Shown here one piece after another: positions 35,201 through 46,311 of a stretch of 64,000 nt of DNA. The DNA is from Trematomus loennbergii. Taxonomy: Eukaryota; Chordata; Actinopteri; Perciformes; Nototheniidae. How positions within the stretch are numbered: position 1 is the stretch's first letter; each line of letters opens with the position of its first letter. Under the pieces are notes generated by a model. That model saw only the letters and a program-made list of their open reading frames with translations. It was not told the DNA's origin and did no database searches. Both the position numbers and the translations under genes were made by a program. Where the stretch lies: assembly GCA_012861695.1 (NCBI GenBank), contig JAAOOA010000033.1:22439434-22503433 (forward strand), read 5' to 3'.

Positions 35201-36678
35201 AAAGCTTGGGCAGCAATCCCATAAGAAATAAAGTGTAGTGATTTATCATGAATTGAATAACACTCCCCCTTACTCTAAATCCAGCTGTGTGTGGAAGGTG
35301 AACACCCCTCTCTCTGGCTGGTGCAGACTCCACGGCACATACCTGCAAGGATACATGATGTTGTTTGTTAACATTCAAGCAGCAGAGGTTAAAGTAGAAG
35401 TACCAGGGTGAAGGAATACTGTTACAAGTAAAAGTCCTCTATTCAAAATGTTACTCAAATAAAAGTAGAAAAGTATTAGCATCAAAATATACTTAAAAAA
35501 AGTAGTCATTGTGCAGATTGGTCCATTTCAGAATAATATATATGATATGTTCTATAATTATTGATCATTAAAGTGTTCTCAAAGCTGGTAAAGGTGCAGC
35601 TAGTTTGAATGACTTTGTATACTGCAGGGTAGCTTGTGAATTTACTCCAGGTGGAACTAAAGACTTGATTATATTTCACATCATTAATCCAAATCTGTAA
35701 AGTAACTAAAGGTATTAAATACATGTAGTGGAGTAAAAGTACCCCATTAAACTCTGAATTGGAGTGGAGTAGAAGTAGTACACAATTCAAATACTCAAGT
35801 AAAGTATAAGTCTCAAAATGTTACTTAAGTACAGTACTTGAGAAGATGTACTTAGTTACTTTACACCACTGTCAAGCAGGGACCAGTCTTGGGAAACAAT
35901 CACATTCATAGTAGTTTTCCTACGTAGTGAGAGTGTTGAGGCCACAAGCCTTCATCTTCATCAGCCGGTCCCTCCAGTAGGCCCTGGGCACCCGGAAATA
36001 GTGGATGGATCCCCCGATGATGCGGAAGGGCTCTCCCTCCAGGGTGAGCTGGGACGAGTTGGCGCTCAGACCCAGCTTCCTGCTCATGATCCGCCCCCCT
36101 GCTGGCAGCCTGAGAGAAGAGTTCCTGTGTGTCTCACTCACATAGTGTAGAACATAGGCTATTGTGCTTTGAAAGACCATATGACATGCTAGATAGGAAA
36201 TGTTTGAGAAACGCAAAACAGCAAGAATATATTTGTATTGAGAAGCAAGAGTGACTCTAACAGATGAGTTTAGTACTTCTTTAACCTTTTAAACTATAAT
36301 ATACACTTTTTCTCTTGATATGTTGGCATCACACCACTTATGCTGTAGTTAAAGTTGCTTTTATTCTATCTCCCTGTTTTACGCTAGGATAAAGGGATTT
36401 ACTGTATCTGCGATAGTTTTGGTGGGCTATCAAATCACACTTTTTGTTAAAGCATATCCATATGTCCAGGCCTGCAGCATTGATTTCTTAATTTAGTGGA
36501 TCATGTATTCACTGTTGGCACTGCATCAGGCCTACCAGCCTCAAAGTATCTCTAACTGAAACAATAATATTGAAAAATGTACTCACATGAGATATCTGTA
36601 AATGATGAAGCCAACAATGCCCAGGCAGATGAGTGCATATTTCCTCTTGTGCCAATTTCTTATCCTCAAAAAAGCCAT
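23214..36678 (-). CDS. glb1l2: Beta-galactosidase-1-like protein 2 (GH35), 19 exons, intact frame
   Basis: Glycoside hydrolase family 35, closest by eye to vertebrate GLB1L2. Exons in transcript order: 36678-36587, 36109-35924, 35342-35274, 34688-34593, 33939-33831, 28734-28642, 28491-28410, 27899-27835, 27719-27635, 26350-26213, 26013-25933, 25245-25136, 25043-24897, 24361-24290, 24142-24064, 23977-23890, 23808-23697, 23589-23473, 23300-23214. All borders are GT/AG, phases agree, and the total is 1908 bp or 635 aa (human about 636). The N-terminus ([20 protein letters not shown]) is a short basic tail plus one hydrophobic segment, a signal anchor or uncleaved signal. The TIM-barrel starts at [18 protein letters not shown]. 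The acid/base motif QVENEYGSY is kept (Glu199). The nucleophile motif reads [11 protein letters not shown], with Asp273 where the family has Glu. HGGSSFGF replaces HGGTNFGF. C-terminal sandwich motifs include [11 protein letters not shown] and LYLPGP. Catalysis is therefore doubtful, though the fold should be intact. Confidence 0.93.
26917..26965 (+). repeat. SINE/LINE tail remnant
   Basis: CCTTGAAAAGCGCTATATAA followed by ATT repeats, the usual 3' tail of LINE-mobilised fish SINEs, in a glb1l2 intron. Confidence 0.6.
27965..28405. repeat. Dispersed repeat filling most of a glb1l2 intron
   Basis: The segment TGGGCTCTGGTTTCAGACAG through CTGAAAATGAGCAGAATAT (28260-28405) is repeated in reverse at 6525-6660. 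Its edge comes within a few bases of the donor of glb1l2 exon 7 (GT at 28409-28408). The preceding 300 bp (GACCAATCACAACAGAGCC and similar) look like the rest of the same MITE-like unit. No coding capacity. Confidence 0.55.
29366..30148 (+). CDS. DIRS gag-like ORF (ORF1)
   Basis: A 260-codon frame with arginine/proline-rich ends and a central part ([20 protein letters not shown], then [18 protein letters not shown]). It occupies the gag-like position of a DIRS element. Function is inferred from position only, since this ORF is poorly conserved among DIRS elements. The start is uncertain and the frame ends at a stop codon before the RT region. Confidence 0.5.
   Translation: MWAYRSPPPLPPRPVSRLRQGFYGPVHPAQPAFVSSPVPDVWQYVEATWQQPLRTKAPITAMAGIIRVQGRSDTACPGVPPLDESQAAHLLPQAAGWAEGKKPLAPLPRPRDTLEYLDKIFRLGAQMAAATNNLGVLGVSLFTPQTDTPALPPQDGSDYPDRCIGQMNNRIHGVAAAAGRVMSRHVWLGLTFLSKKGRECLLVPPVSTEGLFGSISSVTQRFSRLEEERGQLSHMLPLALPQVPQRAPPRASLQTSAARR
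30900..31620 (+). pseudogene. DIRS reverse transcriptase, frameshifted
   Basis: The RT starts in one frame ([12 protein letters not shown]...) and continues in others: [39 protein letters not shown], then [14 protein letters not shown] (the YxDD catalytic block, about 31262) and [20 protein letters not shown]. At least two frame changes (near 31080 and 31240) and an in-frame stop after LILHLI break it. The motifs are characteristic of DIRS1-group RTs rather than retroviral or LINE RTs. Confidence 0.8.
31625..32260 (+). pseudogene. DIRS RNase H and following conserved segment
   Basis: [19 protein letters not shown] and [20 protein letters not shown] are the RNase H blocks. After a frame change comes [20 protein letters not shown] and [20 protein letters not shown], the region DIRS1-like elements carry between RNase H and recombinase, often described as a methyltransferase-like domain. 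The frame changes near 31860 and 32050 would prevent a single polypeptide. Confidence 0.7.
32245..33310 (+). pseudogene. DIRS tyrosine recombinase, frameshifted
   Basis: The N-terminal SAM-like part is in frame with [20 protein letters not shown] and [20 protein letters not shown]. The catalytic part includes [17 protein letters not shown] (first Arg of the R-H-R-Y set) and [20 protein letters not shown] (the HxxR block). Several frame changes occur (about 32555, 32690, 32880), and the terminal Tyr block is not clear. This enzyme would integrate the circular cDNA without target duplication. Confidence 0.75.
35055..35185. mobile_element. Hairpin MITE, copy 3 (internally deleted)
   Basis: Begins ACACTGAAAAAACTGAAACG and ends ATTTAATTAAAGTCAATGTTT. 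It matches the outer parts of copies 1 and 2 and lacks most of one arm's interior. It lies in a glb1l2 intron. Confidence 0.65.
35430..35877 (-). repeat. Dispersed teleost repeat (ACTCAAGTAC family), full copy
   Basis: On the minus strand it begins AGTGGTGTAAAGTAACTAAG and runs through AAATTCACAAGCTACCCTGC and GGACCAATCTGCACAATGAC. It aligns over its length with the copy split by the Harbinger element (40003-40048 plus 44715-45270). It lies in a glb1l2 intron and serves as an empty-site paralogue for that insertion. Confidence 0.8.
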
Positions 36679-36993
36679 CCAAAGAAAGTGAGATGTTTTA
36701 TTTGACAGAGGCAGCAGTCAGGTTAAGTCCACAGCAGCATCTGAGCACAGACGATGCTGGCATCAACAAGCACCGCCTCTTGGGAGGGCCTCTGTGCAGA
36801 GCTATGGAAATCAAACACACCCTTAACACAACAGGCTTTGCATGTGTTTGTATTGCTTCTCTGTAAAACGTATAGACGAGGATGACAAATGTAGTGCATC
36901 AAAAATTATTATTTTCTTGATAACAGTTGTTTAATCAAAAAAAAAACTTAAACTTTAGGTTTATCTAATGTTTAAAAATAGGGTACAGCATCC

Positions 36994-37507
36994 AAATCAG
37001 AAAACCTTTATTCGTCCCACAGAGGGGAAATTGTTACAACAAAAGTAAAGAGCCAAAGATAGCTTGATATTAATTAGAAGCATACATAAAATATTGAAGA
37101 TCAACATGGATATTACACAAACAACAATAGACACATCCAGTACCAGTGACAGTATTTAAAAAAATAAGTGTAGCGTATTAAATAAAACAGTGATAGCAGT
37201 GCTGTTGCACAGTTATTTGTTGAATTGTCTAACTACAAGATAGCAGCCAGTAATAATAATTACGAAGCTGTAAATATTGATATATAGCACATCGTTATAT
37301 TGCACATACTAATATTGTACAACAGGGGTGTTACAGTCTCTGTTGTTATATGTGTGGTGTTTTTTTAAATGTCTTATATATTTTTTACTTTAATACTTTT
37401 TAATGCATGTAACATATGTAACATTAAGCTGTCTGTGGCTCTTTTTCTGCTGTAACTATGTACATTTCCCCTCTGTGGGACTAATAAAGGTATTCTGATT
37501 CTGATTC
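36994..37507. repeat. Element with inverted ends (CCACAGAGGGGAAATT)
   Basis: AATCAGAAAACCTTTATTCG...CACAGAGGGGAAATT at the left is matched in reverse by ATTTCCCCTCTGTGGGACTA...CTGATTCTGATT at the right. The 430 bp between are AT-rich and non-coding. It may be two opposed retroposon tails rather than a true transposon. Confidence 0.55.
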
Positions 37508-37509
37508 TA

Positions 37510-38708
37510 CCAGGGGATGTGCATCTCCATCACTGAGGCCGATGCGATGCGCATCTCGATACGTTGCCAACGATACGATACATTAACGTTACATTTGAAG
37601 CACCGGGTGATGCGATATGATACGATTCACCCCTGTTACGATACAGTTCGATACGATTTGATTCAACAAAAAGTATTATTAAAACCATGTACATCATCAC
37701 CTTGGTCCCATCATATACTATGGGAAGAGAATATTTACTGTGCTTGAAAACTGGTATCACATCATCATGTGAGGTTGACTTTGTGACCTGGAGAACATTT
37801 CAGCTGCAACATTAGCTTGTTGATAAGCTTGGGATATGAGATATTTTTGTAGCCATTCGTGGTGAAGGCATCTGTGCTATTGTATGCATTATTTGACCCA
37901 ACATTTCTACAGGCATGACAGAATATGGCACTATTTTTACATTAATATTCTAGCCATTGTCTATTTTTATACCACGAGCTGCAAAATGACCGCCTTACCC
38001 CACTGTACCGGTGAGTTGGTTACTTGTTTAGATATACCTAGGCAGGCTCTGTTTTGCCGAGGTGTCCTGGCACCTGCGGGCCGCCGAGGTTCGGGAGACG
38101 AACACTGCTGCTCCGGGGCGAGGGCGGCGAGTCAGGCGGGAGTAAGCTAGTGTCCACGACGGTGGGTAACGTAACGTCCCCATCTGACCTGTTGCGATTG
38201 TCTGCAGTAGATTTTTAACCAGTTTTAACCATTTTCGTATATATCCATGATTATCCACAGATGTGTGTCACTGCTGTGGAAGCACTTTGGAAATGATGCA
38301 ACAGCATTCCACTATTGTTCTTCTGATTCTTTAATCTTCTTATTAGTGCGAATGCTGTGCAAATATCAAAAATATTCAGCCTTTTCAGCACATGATGGGA
38401 AACTTTAAACTTTTTCAAAATATTTTATACTTTTTGAAATATTCAGCGTTTTTAACATATAACTCAATGGGAGGAACCTTCAAATTCTCTTTTACCTACA
38501 CCGTGCGCCAAATGCTACTTCTTCCACATACGTTCAGCTAGAGACTTCATTCCAACTTTAAAACGGTCACAAGACATTCAGCTATTAAACTTGTATTCAG
38601 ATCTTTGATATTTTTTACACTTTTTGAGATATTTAACTTAGTTTGAAGCTTGGTAAAGAGGCCTTCTTCAGATTTTAACATTAGTGTGTATTGCGCAGCT
38701 CGTTAAGG
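37510..38708. other. Non-coding stretch with dispersed repeats
   Basis: A GATACGATACATT-rich repeat occupies about 37530-37680. AT-rich repeat text (AAATATTCAGC and ATTTTTTACACTTTTTGAG variants) fills 38260-38690. No gene is supported. Confidence 0.4.
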
Positions 38709-39201
38709 CTAACCCCTGGATTCTACCGGGTCTGTCTGCGCCGCGTTACGGCTGCGCCGCGGTTTTGGTCCAGCCTCCTCCGGCGTCATACCCTGCCAGG
38801 CGCGTTTCAGAAGCATTTCAGAAGCGGAGCGTCTTGCCTGCCGGCTCGCAGTTTTTGTTGATTTGGGCATATTTCCTGGACAGGCTACTTTGTACAGACA
38901 AAGTTAATAATAACTGTAATATCCCAGTTATAAACGACATGAATCAAAGATGTGTTGCTGTATTTTAGTGGTAAACAGGGTTCATACACTTTTTCACCAA
39001 TGATTTTCAATGACTTTTCAATGACTTCTCCATGATCATTACCTAATTTTCCATGACCGAAAAAAATTACTCTTTCTCAGCGGTACCACTGAAAATGGTT
39101 TATTTGAACATGGAACAGGAAAATAAGGTCAGCATATGAAACATGTTGTGCCTATCTAAAACAAATCAAATAGTTACTACACCAGCTTCTACACGCTAAA
39201 G

Positions 39202-39683
39202 CAGGGGTGTCAAACTCAATTTCATTACGGGCCACATTAGCATTATGGTTGCACTCAAAGGGCCGGTTGTAACTTTAAGACTATATCAATATTTAATATA
39301 TATAAAATAATGTTATTGCCTCTGCATTGGATATGGTAATAACGTCATAATTAACTACATCTGAAAGCAGAAGTCTAGGGCAAATAATTGCAAGTCCCTT
39401 CAGTGAGAATGTAACAAATGTTTTTAAAAGAAAAGCCAAATTCTGAAGAAAAAAAGTCACAAAAAAAAGAAGGTAACATTTGAGAAAAAAGTGACATTTT
39501 GAAAAAAAAAAAATTCAAATTTGAGATGCATTGTGGGACATGTAGTTAGGGGCAACGTGCTTCTGTAAATCGGCATGTAACCGTATAATACACATATTAT
39601 ATTCTTTCAGAGCTGTTGTGGGGCCGCATGAAATGAAGTCACGGGCCGGATTTGGCCCCCAGGCCTTGAGTTTGACACCCCTG
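39202..39683. mobile_element. hAT MITE with perfect 8-bp target duplication
   Basis: Termini CAGGGGTGTCAAACTC and GAGTTTGACACCCCTG are perfect inverted repeats. CGCTAAAG flanks both sides (39194-39201, 39684-39691). The GGGCCACATTAG and CGGGCCGGATTTGGCCC motifs are typical of the abundant Charlie-like hAT MITEs. Confidence 0.92.
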
Positions 39684-40002
39684 CGCTAAAGCAACTGTAG
39701 TCAGGGATGCAAACTCATCAGGTATGAAAAAGGTGACAAGGATCTGAGTCCCCCGACCCCACGGAATATCGGCTTTCAAATGAGGAATAACAGAGGATTT
39801 TAGCAGTCAGAAAAACTAAAGCAGCAGTGGTAATAATAACAGAAACGCCAAAGAGTCACATCTAATAGAAATATATAAAAGCATTTATTTTAATTGTGTA
39901 GCAGTCAGTTTATAATTTTGGCAGCACTGTTGAGCATTTTGAAAATGTATTTTCATGCCTCTGTGCAAAGCTTAGTCTTTCTAGCTTTATAGCCAGTGGT
40001 GT

Positions 40003-40048
40003 AAAGTAAATAAGTTCATAAACTCAAGTACTATACTTAGGTACTTTA
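40003..40048 (+). repeat. ACTCAAGTAC repeat, left piece
   Basis: CAGTGGTGTAAAGTAAATAA onward is the start of the repeat seen complete at 35430-35877. It is broken at 40048 by a Harbinger element and resumes at 44715. Confidence 0.75.
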
Positions 40049-40261
40049 GGGGCGTTCACACCAAGTACTTTTCACACAATAGTTCATGAGAACTTTAGTT
40101 CATGAGAGCTCTTTTAGTTCTGATGAACTAAAGCAGATCGCGTTCACACCAAAATGAGTTCCTGGGGGTGGATTAGGCAAATGAGACGCTGACGTCACTT
40201 CTTCTTCTTCTGCTTTGGGTTTACTGGCAGGCCGCAAACAACTTCACGGCGAGTACAGTAG

Positions 40262-40960
40262 GTGGCGGTATGCACCTTAAAGTTGCAATTCGCCAAAAAA
40301 CCGAGAGAAGAAGAAGAAAAAAACTTCCGCTTCCGCTGTATGCTTCTGTTTACCTTCCGACCTCAGACACGGTATAGAGTTGACGTTTTGGTGGTCGTGT
40401 TATACAGCTTCGTAACTGAGTTATGTAAGCCAATAACTCAGCCACAAATACAAATACAGATCGACCATTCAAATGCAATAGAAATGCTGAGTCGGAGGCG
40501 AAGGCGGTTAAGAAGCCTTAACAAAAGGATTGGACGACGAAAGCACACGCTGTGGACATGTTTCGCCGTAGGACAGCTGAGGATGATGGCCGTTATCACG
40601 CCCAAAGAACAGCAATGGTACGTTAATTAAATCACATTAATACTATCTAATGTAGGATTTATGGAGTTATGTAGGGCTAATTTGTGTCTTTGTATGTGTT
40701 CCAGATATGCGAATACTACGGAACGCGTCGTGTCCCGCGTCTCTGGGTGAACAATAGAACATCGGCCTGGTGGGAGGTGGTGCCAAAGTACACCAATGTA
40801 CAGTGGATCAAAGATTTCCGAATGTCCAAGGGCTCTTTTCAACTCCTCTGTATTCGCCTGGAAGCAACATTGGGGAGAGGCATCTGAACAGCATGGAAAT
40901 TGTAAATTGACAATAAAGCTGATCTTTTGTACAGTGGTTCTCTCTTTTATTTACCAGTCA
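40262..40960 (+). pseudogene. PIF/Harbinger transposase, catalytic domain deleted
   Basis: Exon 1 (to about 40618, including KRRLRSLNKR-like basic text) and exon 2 (from about 40705, ICEYYGTRRVPRLWVNNRTS, RMSKGSFQLLCIRLEATLGR) match copy 1. After LEATLGRG the sequence jumps directly to 3'-UTR-like text (CTGAACAGCATGGAAATTGT then GACAATAAAGCTGATC). About 1 kb is missing, including all three DDE motifs present in copy 1. It cannot encode an active nuclease. Confidence 0.8.
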
Positions 40961-41399
40961 ACAGACACAATTACAATAGTGCAGACACACTTAGTGCAAA
41001 GATTAAATGTCAGTATCAAAACAGTACTCATACTGTATATTTGTATATTAATATGAGTATATTATTATGTTAAATGGGTGTTAAAGACAATGGGATGAGG
41101 TTGAAAGCTCTTTAAAAAGCTTTTGTATACCATCTTTACTGTGATAAATACATACATGTTAAGCATACACACCTGAAGAACTACGTTACACACACACAGG
41201 TTAGTCTGTGTACCGCTGCACTGCTGCTGGTTTAAACAAAGACAGTCATGATGCTAGTGCCGTGCATGTAGGTTCTCTTTTATTTATCAGCAGCAGATCA
41301 ATAAGTGTCAGTAGTATCAAAACAATATAATAACAGTGGCAATATATATATATATATATATAATAACAATAGGTAGGCTCAGCAGCAGACACACCTTAG

Positions 41400-41620
41400 T
41401 GCAAAGTTAGGTGTCAGTATTAATAACAGTGGCATATATATATGATCACAATAATACAAAATTAACTGTCCCAGGTGTAGGCAATTTGGGGTGAAGTGTC
41501 TTGCCCAGGGACACAACGACATCCTGACTGCAGTGGGGTTTGAACCTGTGCTCCCCTGATCCGAACACCAACGCACCAGACCACTGCACCACACGCCTCC
41601 CAACAAGTCATTGTACAGTT
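41400..41620 (-). repeat. tRNA-derived SINE
   Basis: On the minus strand: GTGTGGTGCAGTGGTCTGG (A-box region), CACAGGTTCAAACCCCACTG (B box), and GTTGTGTCCCTGGGCAAGAC, which matches the body of the SINE at 3093-3310. Confidence 0.75.
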
Positions 41621-41624
41621 TATC

Positions 41625-44470
41625 AACGACGACGACAAGTTTTTCTTAATTTTTGTATTGAAGGCCTGTTGGATTTAATCAGCTCGCTTAGCACTGCCAG
41701 AAGCCCAGCCTGAAAGGTATTTTGTTGCTGGTCGTCCGACTCCTGGGCCTTGTGTGAATGCAGCAGCCGTTCGTCATGCGTCACTTTCCTAAGGTGAAAT
41801 ATGCAAGATACAAGATCAGTTTAATCGCAACAACGAGACAACATTGTCCAACATTGGACATGGTGCAGGCAGGGACAGTGTACAAAATGCCGGTGTAAAG
41901 TAGAAAATAAGATAGATAGATAGTATCAAATAAAGAATAAATATCAAAGTGCCCTTATTTATTGTTTGTGCTTAATGTATGTTTGAACTTTGTTTTATAG
42001 GGATTAGTGGACATCAGTTAGATGTGTAACCTTCTTTCAAGGCCAGAGTAGTTACAGTGTAAGTGGATTGACATCTAACATAACATGGCTGAGTACAATT
42101 ATAACAATCAATAAAAAAAAGGAAAAATAAATAGAATTTCAATTACATTTCTACTTAAATCAGGGTTGCCAACTCTCACGCATCTGGCGTGTGACACACG
42201 CTTTCACTCTCAATCTCACGCTCTCACGCCAAAAACAAGAATACCGAAGACTAGAAACGGTTTTGAAAACTTTTGTCACGTAGTGATCGTCTTCTCAATA
42301 GAACATCTTTGATAATGTCTTCTGGCCAATCAGAATCACGATAACGGCGTGGTGTTGTTGCACGAAGTCCCGACGGAGAATACTTTTGCGGTAGTACATC
42401 TCTATATACATCGATACAACATTACGTGTTGATGGAAATCAACACGTAATGAAATAAGACCCCACGGTTTGATGATTGATAGGTGTGTGGGCTGTCTTTC
42501 ATTTTGACACACAGAACAATGGGGGCTATCCACCCTTTATCCACAATGTAAAGTAATTCACACAGCCTCTTCCCTCATCTCTCTGTGAGGAGCAGCAGGT
42601 TCAGCTTTCAGAACAAAGTAACAAAAACTAAAATGGCATTCATTTTTTTAAATATGTCGTGTAGTAATAGATTTATTTATTTTTCTTCTCAAGAGAGTAC
42701 CAGAATGTGTATTTTATGTTAGTATTTCAAAAAATCTCCTGGGGGAGAATCCCCCCAGACCCCCCTGCAGGGGTTGGGTTTTCAGCATGTCAACTCTTTC
42801 ACTTGTGGGGAAATTGCAGGATTGGCTCCAGGTCGCCCTTTTTATTTACTACAAGCCAAATGTGCCTTTTTATTTCATACAGTTCAATTTGGATTGAGAG
42901 AGACGGGGAAATAATCTAAACCTCACGCGTGGCGTTTCACTGTCGGGGGAGCGTGTATGTAATTACAAATACTGACTTGAGCCCCACCACTGTATGGGTT
43001 AGCCCTACCATAGATTACCCAACAAAAATACTCTGGAGCCACAACTGCCGACCCGTATTGCGCATGCGCAGATCTAAGATCCAGTAGAAATGATAAAAAG
43101 TAAAAGTCTGCTGCTTATTGTTCTACTCGGCCAAAATAGAGTCAAAGAGTATGTGAGAGTGTGTTAATTAATATATTTGGCAGTTTGGAGTAAATCTGTA
43201 GATTTGTTTGTGTGTGTGTGTTTCATGTATAGGCCTCTCACGATAATTAATTTTGCGATACATTTTCCCGGAAATTATTGCGATAAACGATAATATTGTC
43301 GGCACCGTTGTATGACCATTTTAGACCACTGACATAATGATAATATATAATAATAATTCAAGTACATCCTTTCAAACTGCTAGTCACATCCTCATGTAAA
43401 TGGCAATTTATCGAGGTCAGAAAAGTTATCGAGTTCATTTTTATTTATCGTACGATAAGTCAATGAATTGCTTATCGCGACAGGCACACAATAAAACAGT
43501 GGAAACAAACATGTTTGACTTTCATTAGTGAATGAAACGGTGTGCCCTTTATAGTCTGTGTCCATTATTGTGTATTTGTATATATTGTATATATATATCC
43601 TATATATATGCTAAGGTCCCGCTGCTGACACGATAGCATTTCGTGCGCATATGTGTGCGCATATGTGTAATTAAACCGAATTAAACCCATGATATCAAAA
43701 TCTCACTCCAGCCAGGTACCCAAAGTTGGCAACCCTGCTTAAATGTGCAAAAATATTAGAACGTCAGTCTTTGTGGCATGCAGGTAATCAACTGTTTAAG
43801 CTTTTACCATTAACATGTAGAATGAATGTTGCAAATGACTTGAAATTATAGCAACTACAATGTATTGTTAAGAGGTAACAATACAGAGGTAGCATTATGT
43901 CCAGCTAGCATACTAATTGCTAACGTTATATTATCGTTTTATCCCGGAGGGGAAAACTAGTTTCTAATCCTGAGAGAAACACCTCGCCTGAAACACACGA
44001 TTAGTGCCATGAGTTAGTGAAGCAAATTACAGAACATTGCACACTTATTCACAAGTCAAAACGTGTTCATAGCGGGCATGGCTGAGAATAGCTAGCTAGC
44101 TAGATGTTATTAGCCAGCTTGGACCTATGATAGCAAGTTCTAGCATGGCTAGCTCGATCTACTGAGCAAATAAAAGTACATCTAAGACCAGTATTGTGCA
44201 GATTAAAACAGTGCAGTGCATGTATTTTATTTTACCTTCGTAGTCGTCCCGACATGACTTTGCCAGGTCTGCTAACTTTGCTGAGCCACGGAAACTGCAT
44301 TCAGTAGAAGCTTCTGAATGCGGCGCTTCGCGTCCTCCGAGTAAATCACCAGAAGCACCGACACATCCTCATCACTCCACCGCTCCGATGATTTATTTAG
44401 TGTTGCTATAATAACTGCTTTCACAAAGTAATCTCTTCGGGTGCGCTGGCCGAAGCGAGCAAATACAATG
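41625..44470 (-). pseudogene. Harbinger Myb/SANT-like DNA-binding protein, two exons
   Basis: Harbinger elements carry a second gene for a Myb/SANT-like protein that helps the transposase bind DNA. Here the first exon (about 44470-44236, ending at a GAAG|GTAAAA donor) reads RWSDEDVSVLLVIYSEDAKR and, after a one-frame slip, AKLADLAKSCRDDYE. The second (about 41792-41625, after a CACCTTAG acceptor) reads THDERLLHSHKAQESDDQQQ then AVLSELIKSNRPSIQKLRKT and stops. The long intron contains a hAT MITE. The assignment rests on the WSDED helix motif, position and orientation. No start codon is seen. Confidence 0.6.
42161..43737. mobile_element. hAT-type MITE, 1.58 kb
   Basis: Termini CAGGGTTGCCAACTCTCACG and (inverted) CAAAGTTGGCAACCCTG, flanked by CTTAAAT on both sides (42154-42160 and 43738-43744). 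It contains a further repeat with CACGATAATTAATTTTGCGA and TTATCGCGACAGGCAC near 43230-43490. No transposase. Confidence 0.8.
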
Positions 44471-44714
44471 GCCGCTTACAAAAAAAGTTCTGAGTCAAAC
44501 AGGCGTGGTTTGCATTCCGCACAGCCAATCAGACGTACGAACTATTTTCTCCCACAACAGTCCCTGCTCTCTAGCAGGGACTGAAAAGCGGGTCAGACGA
44601 ACTAATTTGAACTACTTTAGTTCCTGGGGCTTTTTGGTGTGAACGCAAATATATCGTAGTTCTGATGAACTATTGTGGGAAAAGTACTCCAAAGTACTCC
44701 GGTGTGAACGCGCC

Positions 44715-45270
44715 TAATGTTGAGATACTTTACTTAAGTATTTCAATGTGTTGCTACTTTGTTCTTCTTCTCCTTGTTTGTTCAGAGGTAACTGGTGTAC
44801 TTTTCCTCCACTACATGTATTTAATACCTTTAGTTACTTTACAGATGTGGATGAATGATGTGAATATAATCAAGTGTTAAATCAGACTTTAGTTCCACCT
44901 GGAGTAAATTCACAAGCTACCCTGCAGTATACAAAGTCATTCAAACTAGCTGCACCTTACCAGCTTTGAGAACACTTGAATGATCGATCATTATAAAACA
45001 CATCAATATATTATTCTGAAATGGACCAATCTACACAATGACTACTTTTACTGTCACTACTTTCACTATTTTGATGATAATACTTTTCTACTTTTACTTG
45101 AGGAACATTTTGAATGCAGGACTTTTACTTTAACAGAGTATTCCTACACTCTGGTACTTCTACTTTTACTAAGTACACGATCTGAGTACTTCTACTTCTA
45201 CTCAAGTACAGTACAAGACGTGAGTACTTCTACTTTTACTCTAGTACAATATGTACTTATACCACCTCCG
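44715..45270 (+). repeat. ACTCAAGTAC repeat, right piece
   Basis: Continues the copy begun at 40003, through AAATTCACAAGCTACCCTGC and the run of ACTTCTACTTTTACT motifs at 45150-45260. Confidence 0.75.
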
Positions 45271-46311
45271 TTTATAGCCTATGAATAAAACTAAGGCTAA
45301 AGCTAACGTTAGCAGATAGTGACAATGTATGCTAGTTAGCTAGGTCAACGATTCCTTAAATAATAATGCGACAGAAAAACGTTTCAGTGCACATCACGCT
45401 CTGCCGCTCCGACAGGGAGCTCTGCTCTGAACACCTGAACGGCACGCTCTAACAGCTGTTTGCCAGCCGTCCAGTCTGTGCCACAGTGACTCCGGACCGC
45501 ACAGTTACTGTTAACGAACGCACCGTAGGTAGCCGACAGGCAGGAAGACTCGAGCACACAGCTCGCGCTTCATATAAAAAAATAACACGATGCGCGTCAT
45601 GATGGCACATAACAGCTCGCGACGGCAGATTATTTCGGCGATTAGATCAAATGTAAATTATATTTGACGCAACTTTAGTTACATTTCCATGACTTTTCCA
45701 AAACTTTGGGAAAAATATTGTTTTCCATAACTTTTCCAGGGCCTGGAATTTGCATTTTGAATACCCATTACTTTTCCAGGTTTTCAATGACCGTACGAAC
45801 CCTGGGTACAAAATGCATTCATCATCATAATTATTCTATATATAATTTACACAGTGCCTGTAAACCGGAGAACGCTGGCATTCTCCTCCTACTTGAAAGA
45901 CTACGGAGGGATAGGGTCTGCAAAATTAGTTTGTGTGTGTGTATAGCAGTGACGTGCGGTGAGGTTCATGGCTGGTGAGGCACTGATTCTTTCAGAGTCA
46001 GATTTACAAATATTATATTTTGACCTTAATCGAAATATTCGGTTATTTTCAAAAGCTTTTTTAGTCTGATGCTTCGATTCATTTTAAACAGACCGTTCAA
46101 CAAAAGGATACCCAAAATCTAAATATTGGATTGTTCTTTCTTAGTAAGATCCCATTTTCATTACAAATGTGGTCTTACCTTGACTTGAAGATGAAGTCCA
46201 TGCTATCCTTCTGGACAGCAATCTCTATTACTTTTTTATAAAAGTCCTCCTTATCTTCCTGTAGTTTCAAAAGTCTAGCTTGTTGTTTGCGTCTACCGTC
46301 TCTGCGTAGAA

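Larger units (their letters stand above)
40049..44714 (+). mobile_element. PIF/Harbinger transposon, copy 2, with two convergent genes
   Basis: Terminal motifs GGGGCGTTCACACCAAGTAC and, inverted, GTACTCCGGTGTGAACGCGCC. The flanks are TTA (40046-40048) and TAA (44715-44717). The plus strand carries the transposase 5' exons and the minus strand a Myb/SANT-like gene, the two-gene plan of Harbinger elements. The transposase has lost its catalytic part. A SINE and a 1.6-kb hAT MITE lie inside. Confidence 0.85.
38976..45804. mobile_element. hAT-type non-autonomous element, 6.8 kb including later insertions
   Basis: Termini CAGGGTTCATACAC... and ...GTACGAACCCTG are inverted. The flanks share GGTAAA on the left and GGTACAAA on the right, an imperfect duplication. 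Both ends are rich in TTCCATGACTTTTCC-type subterminal motifs. No transposase of its own is visible. Its interior holds a small hAT MITE, the ACTCAAGTAC repeat and a Harbinger element. Confidence 0.65.
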
